From Toxotes chatareus (lineage: Eukaryota; Chordata; Actinopteri; Toxotidae), in NCBI GenBank assembly GCA_016801885.1, contig CM028905.1, positions 16,688,256 to 16,752,255 on the forward strand: a DNA stretch of 64,000 nucleotides. The letters are read 5' to 3'. Positions 25,201 to 37,269 of the stretch are shown here, in pieces. The notes beneath the pieces were generated by a model. That model worked only from the letters and a program-made list of their open reading frames with translations, had not been told where the DNA came from and searched no databases. The number at the start of each line of letters is the position of its first letter. Positions within the stretch are counted from its first letter, which is position 1. A program made the translations under genes and the position numbers.

Positions 25201-28200
25201 AAGTCATACTTTTTTATGGCCTCAAAATGTCAAAAACGTCATAGTATAGTATAGGTTTTTTTGGGGGAAAAAAAGTCAGTCAAAATTTTTTGGGCCTCAA
25301 AATGTCATAAAAAACGTCATAGTATAGTATGGCGTTTTTTTGAGCAAAAAAAGTCAAAATTTTTTTGGGCCTCAAAATGTCATAAAAAACGTCATAGTAT
25401 AGTATGGCGTTTTTTTAAATCAAAAAGTCAAATTTTTTTGGACCTCAAAATGTCATAAAAAACGTCATAGTATAGTATGGCGTTTTTTTTAGAAAAAAAA
25501 GTCATACTTTAGTATGGCCTGAAAAAATGTCATAAAAACGTCATAGTATAGTATAGTATGGCGTCAAAATCGACCAAAAAAGTCATACTTTAGTATGGCC
25601 TCAAAATGTCAAAAAAAAAACGTCATAGTATAGTATAGTATAGTTTTTTTTCGGCCAAAAAGTCATAATTTTTTGGCCTCAAAAGGCCTCATAAAAAAGT
25701 CGTCATAAAACGTATAGTAAATCGCCAAAATGTCATACATTAGTATGGTCTTAAACAGTCATAAAAAACGTCATAGTATAGTATGGGGTCAAAATCGGCC
25801 AAAAATAGTCAACATTTCTTGGGGCCTCAAAATGTCATAAAAAACGTCATAGTATAGTATGTATGGCGTTTTTTCGCCAAAAAGTCAAGTCACTTTTAGT
25901 AAGGCCTGAAAAAGTCATAAAAAACGTCATAGTATAGTATGGCGTTTTTTTCGGGCAAAAAAAGTCAAAATTTTTTGGGGGCTCAAACTGTCATGAAAAA
26001 CGTCATAGTATAGTATGGCGTCTTTTTCGGCCAAAAAAGTCAAAAAAATTTTTATGGTCTGGTCTCAAAAGTCATAAAAAACGTCATAGCATAGTATGGC
26101 GTCAAAATCGGCCAAAAAAAGTCATACTTTAGTATGGTCTCAAAAAGTCATAAAAAACGTCATAGTATAGTATGGCGTCAAAATTGGCCAAAAATAGTCA
26201 AAATTTTTTTGGGCCTCAAAATGTCATAAAAAACGTCATAGTATAGTATGGCTTTTTTTTCGGGCAAAAAAAGTCATACTTTAATATGGTCTCAAAAACT
26301 CATAAAAAACGTCATAGTATAGTATGGCGTTTTTTTCGGCCAAAAAAAGTCAAAATTTTTTTGGGCCTCAAAATGTCATTAAAAACGTCATAGTATAGTA
26401 TGGCGTCAAAATTGGCCAAAAATAGTCAAAATTTTTATGGGCCTCAAAATGTCATAAAAAACATCATAGTATAGTATGGCGTTTTTTTTGGGCAAAAAAA
26501 GTCAAAATTTTTTTGGGCCTCAAAATGTCATAAAAAACGTCATAGTATAGTATGGCTTTTTTTTCGGGCAAAAAAAGTCATACTTTAATATGGTCTCAAA
26601 AAGTCATAAAAAACGTCATAGTATAGTATGGCGTTTTTTTCGGCCAAAAAAAGTCAAAATTTTTTTGGACCTCAATATGTCATAAAAAAAGTCATACTTT
26701 AGTAATGCCCAAAAAAGTCATATAAAACGTCATAGTATAGTATGGCGTTTTTTTCGGCCAAAAAAAGTCATACTTTAGTATGGTCTCAAAAAGTCATAAA
26801 AAACGTCATAGTATAGTATGGCGTCAAAATCGGCCAAAAAAAGTCATACTTTAGTATGGCCTCAAAATGTCATAAAAAACGTCATAGTATAGTATGGCGT
26901 CAAAATCGGCAAAAAAAAGTCATACTTTAGTATGGCCTGAAAAAGTCATAAAAAACGTCATAGTATAGTATGGCATTTTTTTCGGGCAAAAATAGTCAAA
27001 ATTTTTTTGGGCCTCAAAATGTCATAAAAAACGTCATAGTATAGTATGGCTTTTTTTTCGGCAAAAAACAGTCATACTTTAATATGGCCTGAAAAACTCA
27101 TAAAAACGTCATAGTATAGTATGGCGTTTTTTGGCAAAAAAAAATAGTCAAAATTTTTTTGGGCCTCAAAATGTCATAAAAAACGTCATAGTATAGTATG
27201 GCTTTTTTTTTCGGCCAAAAACAGTCATACTTTAATATGGCCTGAAAAACTCATAAAAAACGTCATAGTATAATATTGCGTCAAAATTCGCCAAAAATAG
27301 TCAAAATTTTTTGGGGCCTCAAAAATGTCATAAAAAACGTCATAGTATAGTATGCCATTTTTTTCGGGCAAAAAAAGTCAAAATTTTTTTGGGCGTCAAA
27401 CTGTCCTAAAAAACGTCATAGTATAGTGTGGCGTCAAAATTGGCCAAAAAAATAGTCAAAATTTTTATGGGCCTCAAAATGTCATAAAAAACATTATAGT
27501 ATATATATGCGTTTTTTTGGGCAACAAAAGTCAAAAAATTTTTGGGCCTCAAAATGTCATAAAAAACGTCATAGTATAGTATGGCGCTTTTTTAGAACAA
27601 AAAATGCCCAAAAAGCCTCATCATAAAAAAAAACGTCATAGTATAGTATGGAAAAAAAAGTTTTTTTTGCCATAAAAAGTCATACTTTAGTATGGTCTCA
27701 AAAAGTCATAAAAAACGTCATAGTATGGTATGGCGTCAAAATCGGCCAAAAAAAGTCATACTTTAGTATGGCCTCAAAATGTGCCAAAAAACGCCATAGT
27801 ATAGTATGGCGTCAAAATCGGCCAAAAAAAGTCATACTTTAGTATGGCCTGAAAAACTCATGAAAAACGTCATAGTATAGTATGGCGTTTTTTGGGGGCA
27901 AAAATAGTCAAATTTTTTTTGGGCCTCAAAATGTCATAAAAAACGTCATAGTATAGTATGGCGTTTTTTTCAGCCAAAAAAAGGTCATACTTTAGTAAGG
28001 CCTGAAAGAGTCATAAAAAAGGTCATAGTATAGTATTGCGTTTTTTTCGGGCAAAAATAGTCAAAAATTTTTTGGGCCTCAAAATGTCATAAAAAACGTC
28101 ATAGTATAGTATGGCGTTTTTTTCGGGCAAAAAAAGTCAAAATTTTTTGGGGGCTCAAACTGTCATGAAAAACGTCATAGTATAGTATGGCTTTTTTTCG

Positions 28201-28969
28201 GCCAAAAAAAGTCATACGTTAGTATGGCCTGAAAAACTCATAAAAAAAGTCATAGTATAGTATGGCGTCAAAATTCGCCAAAAATAGTTAAAATTTTTTG
28301 GGGCCTCAAAATGTCATAAAAAACGTCATAGTATAGTGTGGCGTCAAAATTGGCCAAAAATAGACAAAATTTTTTTGGGCCTCAAAATGTCATAAAAAAC
28401 GTCATAGTATAGTATGGCGTTTTTTGGGGGCAAAAATAGTCAAAAATTTTTTGGGCCTCAAAATGTCATAAAAAACGTCAGAGTATAGTATGGCGTTTTT
28501 TTCGGGCAAAAAAAGTCAAAATTTTTTTGGGGCTCAAACTGTCATGAAAAACGTCATAGTATAGTATGGCGTTTTTTTCGGCCAAAAAAAGTCATACTTT
28601 AATATGGTCTCAAAAAGTCATAAAAAATGTCATAATATAGTATGGCGTCAAAATCGGCCAAAAAAACTCATACTTTAGTATGGCCTGAAAAACGTCATAG
28701 TATAGTATGACGTTTTTTTTGGGCAAAAATAGTCAAAATTTTTTTGGGCCTCAAAATGTCATAAAAAACGTCATAGTATAGTATGGCGGGTTTTTTTGGG
28801 CAAAAAAAGTCAAAATGTTTTTGGGCCTCAAAATGTCATTAAAAATGTCATAGTATAGCATGGCGTTTTTTTCATCCAAAAAAAGTCAAAATTATTTTGG
28901 ACCTCAATATGTCATAAAAAACGTCATAGTGTAGTATGGCGTTTTTTTGGGGCAAAAAAAGTCATACTT

Positions 28970-29370
28970 TAGTATGGCCTGAAAAAGTCATAAAAAACGT
29001 CATAGTATAGTATGGTGTCAAAATCGGCCAAAAAAAGTCATACTTTAGTATGGCCTCAAAATGTGCCAAAAAACGTCATAGTATAGTATGGTGTCAAAAT
29101 CGGCCAAAAAAAGTCATACTTTAGTATGGCCTGAAAAAGTCATAAAAAACGTCATAGTATAGTATGGCATTTTTTTCGGGCAAAAATAGTCAAAATTTTT
29201 TTGGGCCTCAAAATGTCATAAAAAACGTCATAGTATAGTATGGCTTTTTTTTCGGCCAAAAAAAGTCATACTTTAGTATGGCCTGAAAAACTCATAAAAA
29301 ACGTCATAATATAGTATTGTGTCAAAATTCGCCAAAAATAGTCACAATTTTTTGGGGCCTAAAACTGTCC
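28970..29370 (+). repeat. Satellite block with a copy at 31,779-32,170
   Basis: Five to six consecutive units recur with an offset of 2,809 bp (for example the GTATGGTGTC junction at 29,086 and 31,895). They include the TGTGCCAAAAAAC variant, GGCATTTTTTTCGGGC, and GGCCTGAAAAACTC followed by an ATTCGCC unit. Confidence 0.85.
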
Positions 29371-31778
29371 TAAAAAACGTCATAGTATAGTGTGGCGTTT
29401 TTTTCGGCCAAAAAAAGTCATACTTTAGTATGGTCTCAAAAAGTCATAAAAAACGTCATAATATAGTATGGCGTCAAAATCGGCCAAAAAAAGTCATACT
29501 TTAGTATGGCCTGAAAAACTCATGAAAAACGTCATAGTAGTAGTATAGTATGGCGTTTTTTTGGGGTAAAAATAGTCAAAATTTTTTTGGTCCTCAAAAT
29601 GTCATAAAAAACGTCATAGTATAGTATGGCGTTTTTTTCGGCCAAAAAAAGTCATACTTTAGTAAGGCCTGAAAAAGTCATAAAAAAGGTCATAGTATAG
29701 TATGGCGTTTTTTTAGGCCAAAAATAGTCAAAAAATTTTGGGCCTCAAAATGTCATAAAAAACGTCATAGTATAGTATGGCGTTTTTTTCGGGCAAAAAA
29801 AGTCAATATTTTTTTGGGGCTCAAACTGTCATGAAAAACGTCATAGTATAGTATGGCGTTTTTTTTGGCCAAAAAAAGTCATACTTTAGTAAGGCCTGAA
29901 AAAGTCATAAAAAACGTCATAGTATAGTATGTCATACATTAGTATGGTCTTAAAAAGTCATAAAAAAACATCATAGTATAGTATGGCGTCAAAATCGGCC
30001 AAAAAAAGTCATACTTTAGTATGGCCTGAAAAAGTCATAAAAAACGTCATAGTATAGTATGGCGTCAAAATTGGCAAAATTATTCAAAATTTTTGGGGCC
30101 TCAAAATGTCATAAAAAACGTCATAGTATAGTATAGTATGGTTTTTTTTTAAACAAAAAAAGTCAAATTTTTTTGGGCCTCAAAATGTCATAAAAAACGT
30201 CATAGTATAGTATGGCGTTTTTTTGGCAACAAAAAGTCAAAATTTTTATGGCCTCAAAATGTCATCAAAAAAAACGTCATAGTATAGTATGGCGTGTCAA
30301 AATTCAGGCCAAAAATAGTCAAAATTTTTTTGGGCCTCAAAATGTCATAAAAAACGTCATAGTATAGTATAGTATGTTTTTTTTGGCCAAAAAAGTCATA
30401 CTTTTTTATGGCCTGAAAAATGTCATCAAAAAAACGTCATAGTATAGTATTGCGTCAAAATTCGCCAAAAATAGTTAAAATTTTTTGGTGCCTCAAAATG
30501 TCATAAAAAACGTCATAGTATAGTATGGCGTTTTTTTTGAAAAAAAGTCAAAAATTTTTTTTGGGCCTCAAAATGTCATAAAAAAACGTCATAGTATAGT
30601 ATGGCGTCAAAATTGGCCAAAAATAGTCAAAAAATTTTTTGGGCCTCAAAATGTCATAAAAAACGTCATAGTATAGTATGGCGTTTTTTTGGGCAAAAAA
30701 GTCAAACTTTTTTTGGGCCTCAAAATGTCATAAAAAACGTCATAGTATAGTATGGCGTCAAAAATCAGCCAAAAAGTTAAACTTTTTTTGGGGCCTCAAA
30801 AAGTCATAAAAAACATCATAGTATAGTATAGTATGGCGTCAAAATCGGCCAAAAAAAAAGTCATACTTTAGTATGGCCTCAAAATGTCATAAAAAATCAT
30901 AGTATAGTATGGCGTCAAAATCGGACCAAAAAAAGTCATACTTTAGTATGGCCTCAAAATGTCATAAAAAACGTCATAGTATAGTATGGCGTCAAAATCG
31001 AGCCAAAAAAAGTCATACTGTAGTATGGCCTCAAAATGTCATAAAAAAACGTCATAGTATAGTATGGCGTCAAAATCGAATCAAAAAAAGTCAAAATTTT
31101 TATGGCCTCAAAATGTCATAAAAAACGTCATAGTATAGTATGGTTTTTTTTTTTGGGCAAAAAAAGTCAAACTTTTTTTGGCCTCAAAATGTCAAAAAAA
31201 ACGTCATAGTATAGTATGGCGTCAAAATTGGCAAAAAAGTCAAAAATTTTTGGGCCTCAAAATGTCATAAAAAAACGTCATAGTATAGTATAGTATGGGT
31301 TTTTTTTCGAAAAAAAAAGTCAAAAAATTTTTTGGGCCTCAAAATGTCATAAAAACGTCATAGTATAGTATGGCGTTTTTTCGCCAAAAAAAGTCATACT
31401 TTAATATGGCCTCAAAAGTCATAAAAAATGTCATCATATATAGTATATGGCGTCAAAATCGGCCAAAAAAAGTCATACTTTAGTATGGCCTCAAAATGTC
31501 ATAAAAAACGTCATAGTATAGTATGGCGTTTTTTCGGCCAAAAAAGTCAAAATTTTTTTGGCCTCAAAATGTCATAAAAAACGTCATAGTATAGTATGGC
31601 GTTTTTTGGGCAAAAAAAAGTCAAAATTTTTTGGGCCTCAAAATGTCATAAAAAAACGTCATAGTATAGTATGGCGTTTTTTCATCCAAAAAAAGTCAAA
31701 ATTTTTTGGGCCTCAAAATGTCATAAAAAACGTCATAGTATAGTATGGCGCTTTTTTCGGTCAAAAAAAGTCATACTT

Positions 31779-32170
31779 TAGTATGGCCTGAAAAAGTCAT
31801 AAAAAACGTCATAGTATAGTATGGCGTCAAAATCGGCCAAAAAAAGTCATACTTTAGTATGGCCTCAAAATGTGCCAAAAAACGTCATAGTATAGTATGG
31901 TGTCAAAATCGGCCAAAAAAAGTCATACTTTAGTATGGCCTGAAAAAGTCATAAAAAACGTCATAGTATAGTATGGCATTTTTTTTCGGGCAAAAATAGT
32001 CAAAATTTTTTGGGCCTCAAAATGTCATAAAAAACGTCATAGTATAGTATGGCTTTTTTTTCGGCCAAAAAAAGTCATACTTTAGTATGGCCTGAAAAAC
32101 TCATAAAAAACGTCATAGTATAGTATTGCGTCAAAATTCGCCAAAAATAGTCAAAATTTTTTGGGGCCTC
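31779..32170 (+). repeat. Right copy of the 28,970-29,370 satellite block
   Basis: Same order of private unit variants as 28,970-29,370, with few base differences. Confidence 0.85.
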
Positions 32171-35100
32171 AAAATGTCATAAAAAACGTCATAGTATAGT
32201 ATGGCGTTTTTTTCAAAAAAAAAAGTCATAAATTTATGGCCTCAAAATGTCAAAAAAAGCGTCATAGTATAGTATGGCGTCAAAATTGGGCCAAAAAGTC
32301 ATACTTTAGTATGGCCTCAAAATGTCATAAAAAACATCATAGTATAGTATGGCGTTTTTTTGGAAAAAAAAAAGTCAAAATTTTTTGGGCCTCAAAATGT
32401 CATAAAACGTCATCATAGTATAGTATGGCGTTTTTTCGACAAAAAAGTCATAATTTAGTATGGCCTCAAAAAGTCATAAAAACGTCATAGTATAGTATGG
32501 CGTTTTTTCAAAATTAGGCAAAAAAAGTCAACTTTTTTTATGGCCTCAAAATGTCATAAAAAACGTCATAGTATAGTATAGTATGGTTTTTTTCGGAACA
32601 AAAAGTCAATTTTTTTTGGCCTCAAACTGTCATAAAAAACGTCATAGTATAGTATAGTAAAAAAGTCATCAAAAAAACGTCATAAAAAGTCATAATTTAG
32701 TATGGCCTCAAAAAAGTCATAAAAAACGTCATAGTATAGTATGGCGTCAAAATCGGCCAAAAAAAAGTCATATTTTTTAGTATGGCCTCAAAAAGTCATA
32801 AAAAACGTCATCATAGTATAGTATGGCGTCAAAAAAAAAAAAAGTCATAATTTAGTATGGCCTCAAAAAGTCATAAAAAACGTCATAGTATAGTATGGCG
32901 TTTTTTTGGCAAAAAAGTCAAAATTTTTTTGGGCCTCAAAATGTCATAAAAACGTCATCATAGTATAGTATGGCGTTTTTTAGGCCAAAAAAAGTCAAAA
33001 ATTTTTGGGCCTCAAAATGTCATAAAAAAACGTCATAGTATAGTATGGCGTTTTTCGGCCAAAAAAGTCAAAAAGTGGCCTCAAAATGTCATCAAAAAAC
33101 GTCGTCATAGTATAGTATGGCGTTTTTTCAAAAAAAAAAGTCAAAAAGTCAACCTCAAAATGTCATAAAAAAAGTCAGTATAGTATAGTATGGCGTAAAA
33201 AAAAGTCATAATTAGTATGGCCTCAAAATGTCATAAAAAACGTCATAGTATAGTATGGCGTCAAAATCGGCAAAAAAAGTCATACTTTAGTATGGCCTCA
33301 AAAAGTCATAAAAACGTCATAGTATAGTATAGTATCAAAATCGGTCAAAAATAGTCATAAATTTATGGCCTCAAATGTCATAAAAAACGTCATAGTATAG
33401 TATGGTAAAAAAAGTCAAAACTTTTTTATGGCCTCAAAATGTCATAAAAAACGTCATAGTATAGTATGGCGTCAAAATCGGCCAAAAAAGTCAACATTTT
33501 TTATGGCCTCAAAATGTCATAAAAAACGTCATAGTATAGTATGGCGTTTTTTTCGGGCAAAAAAAGTCAAAATTTTTTGGGCCTCAAAATGTCATAAAAA
33601 ACGTCATAGTATAGTATGGCGTTTTTTTTGGCCAAAAAAAGTCATACTTTAGTATGGCCTGAAAAAGTCATAAAAAACGTCATAGTATAGTATGTCAAAA
33701 TACTTTAGGCAAAAAAAGTCATACTTTAGTATGGCCTCAAAATGTCATAAAAAACGTCATAGTATAGTATGGCGTCAAAATCGGCCAAAAAAAGTCATAC
33801 TTTAGTATGGCCTCAAAAAGTCATAAAAAACGTCATAGTATAGTATGGCGTCAAAATCTAGCCAAAAAAATAGTCAACATTTTTTGGGGCCTCAAAATGT
33901 CATAAAAAACGTCGCTATAGTATAGTATGGGCGTTTTTTGGCCACAAAAGTCAAAATTTTTTGGGGCCTCAAAATGTCATAAAAAACGTCATAGTATAGT
34001 ATGGCGTCAAATTCAGCCAAAAAAAGTCATACTTTAGTATGGCCTCAAAAAGTCATAAAAAACGTCATAGTATAGTATGGCGTTTTTTTGGGCAAAAAAA
34101 AGTCAAAATTTTTTTGGGCCTCAAAATGTCATAAAAAACGTCATAGTATAGTATGGTGTTTTTTGAACAAAAAAAAAGTCATACTTTTAGTATGGCCTGA
34201 AAATGTCATAAAAAAACGTCATAGTATAGTATGGCGTCAAAATTTCGCAAAAATAGTCAAAATTTTTTGGGGCCTCAAAATGTCATAAAAAAACGTCATA
34301 GTATAGTATGGCGTTTTTTTGGGGCAAAAAAAGTCAAAATTTTTTTGGGCCTCAAAATGTCATAAAAAACGTCATAGTATAGTGTGGCGTCAAAATTGGC
34401 CAAAAATAGTCAAAATTTTTTGGGCCTCAAAATGTCATAAAAAACGTCATAGTATAGTATGGCGTTTTTTTCGGGCAAAAAAAGTCAAAATTTTTTTGGG
34501 CCTCAAAATGTCATAAAAAACGTCATAGTATAGTATGGCGTTTTTTTCGGCCAAAAAAAGTCATACTTTAGTATGGCCTCAAAAAGTCATAAAAAACGTC
34601 ATAGTATAGTATGGCGTCAAAATTGGCCAAAAAAAGTCAACATTTTTTTGGGCCTCAAAATGTCATAAAAAACGTCATAGTATAGTATGGCGTTTTTTTG
34701 GGCCTCAAAACATAAAAAGTCAAAATTTTTTGGGCCTCAAAATGTCCTAAAAAAAGTCATAGTATAGTGTGGCGTCAAAATTGGCCAAAAAATAGTCAAA
34801 ATTTTTATGGGCCTCAAAATGTCATAAAAAAACATTATAGTATAGTATGGCGTTTTTTTGGGCAAAAAAAGTCAAAATTTTTTTGGCCTCAAAATGTCAT
34901 AAAAAACGTCATAGTATAGTATGGCGTTTTTTTCGGGCAAAAAAAGTCATACTTTTTTATGGCCTCAAAATGTCATAAAAAACGTCATAGTATAGTATGG
35001 CGTCAAAATCGGCCAAAAAAAGTCATACTTTAGTATGGCCTCAAAAAGTCATAAAAAACGTCATAGTATAGTATGGCGCGTTTTTTTCGGGCAAAAAAAG

Positions 35101-37269
35101 TCAAAATTTTTTGGGCCTCAAAATGTCATAAAAAACGTCATAGTATAGTATATGGCGTCAAAATGGCCAAAAAAGTCAAACTTTTTTTTGTCATATGGCC
35201 TCAAAATGTCATAAAAAAACGTCATAGTATAGTATGGCGTTTTTTTGGCCAAAAAAAGTCAAAAGTTTTTTATGGCCTCAAAATGTCATAAAAAATGTCA
35301 TAGTATAGTATAGGCGTTTTTTTCGAGTAAAAAAGTCAAAATTTTTTGGGCCTCAAAATGTCATAAAAAACGTCATAGTATAGTAGTATGGCGTTTTTAG
35401 GCCAAAAAAAGTCATACTTTAGTATGGTCTCAAAAAGTCATAAAAAAACGTCATAGTATAGTATGTATGTCAAAATCAGCCAAAAAAGTCATACTTTAGT
35501 ATGGCCTCAAAAAGTCATAAAAAACATCATAGTATAGTATGGCGTCAAAATCGCCAAAAAAAGTCATACTTTTTATGGCCTCAAAATGTCATAAAAAACG
35601 TCATAGTATAGTATAGTATGGCGTTTTTTGGGCCAAAAAAGTCAAACTTTTTATGGCCTCAAAATGTCATAAAAAACGTCATAGTATAGTATGGCGTCAA
35701 AATTGGCCAAAAAAGTCAAAATTTTTTGGGCCTCAAAATGTCATAAAAAACGTCATAGTATAGTATGGCGTTTTTTTCGGCCAAAAAAAGTCACAATTTT
35801 TTTGGGCCTCAAAATGTCATAAAAAAACGTCGTAGTATAGTATGGCGTTTTTTTTGGCCAAAAAAAGTCAAAATTTTTTTGGGCCTCAAAATGTCATAAA
35901 AAACGTCATAGTATAGTATGGCGTTTTTTTCGGCCAAAAAAAGTCAAAAATTTTTTTTGGCCTCAAAATGTCATAAAAAACGTCATAGTATAGTATGGCG
36001 TCAAAATCAGCCAAAAAAAGTCATACTTTAGTATGGCCTCAAAAAGTCATAAAAAACGTCATAGTATAGTATGGCGTCAAAATCGGCCAAAAAAGTCATA
36101 CTTTAGTATGGCCTCAAAAAATGTCATAAAAAACGTCATAGTATAGTATGGCGTCAAAATCGGCCAAAAAAAGTAAAAATTTTTTATGGCCTCAAAATGT
36201 CATAAAAAACGTCATAGTATAGTATGGGCGTTTTTTCGGGACAAAAAAGTCAAACTTTTTATGGCCTCAAAATGTCATAAAAAACGTCATAGTATAGTAT
36301 GGCGTCAAAATCGATCCAAAAAAGTCATACTTTAGTATGGCCTCAAAATGTCATAAAAAAACGTCATAGTATAGTATGGCGTTTTTCTCAGGCAAAAAAG
36401 TCAAAATTTTTTGGGCCTCAAAATGTCATAAAAAACGTCATAGTATAGTATGGCGCTTTTTTTTCGGCCAAAAAAAGTCATACTTTAGTATGGCCTGAAA
36501 AAGTCATAAAAAACGTCATAGTATAGTATAGTATAAAAAGGCCAAAAAAGTCATAGTTTGGTATGGCCTCAAAATCATAAAAAAAGTCATAAGTCACAAT
36601 TTAAAATGGGCAAAAAAAGTCATCAAAATGTCGTCATAGTATAGTATAGTATGGCGTCAAAATCGGCAAAAAAAAAGTCATACTTTAGTATGGCCTCAAA
36701 ATGTCATAAAAAACGTCATAGTATAGTATGGCGTCAAATTCGGCCAAAAAAAGTCATACTTTAGTATGGCCTCAAAAAGTCATAAAAAACGTCATAGTAT
36801 AGTATGGCGTTTTTTTCGGCCAAAAAAAGTCAAAATTTTTTTGGGCCTGAAAATGTCATAAAAAAAAAAGTTATAGTATAGTATGGCGTCAAAATCGGCC
36901 AAAAAAAAGTCATACTTTAGTATGGCCTCAAAATGTCATAAAAAAAACGTCATAGTATAGTATGGCGTTTTTTTCGGGAACAAAAAGTCCAAAATATTTT
37001 TGGCCTAAAAATGTCATAAAAAACGTCATAGTATAGTATGGCGTTTTTTCAAAATTCGAAAAAAAAGTCATATTTTTTTATGGCCTCAAAATGTCATAAA
37101 AAACGTCATAGTATAGTATGGCGTCAAAATCGGCCAAAAAAAGTCATACTTTAGTATGGCCTCAAAATGTCATAAAAACGTCATAGTATAGTATGGCGTC
37201 AAAATTGGCCAAAAAAAGTCATACTTTAGTATGGCCTCAAAAATCATCATATAAAATGGCGTCATAGTA

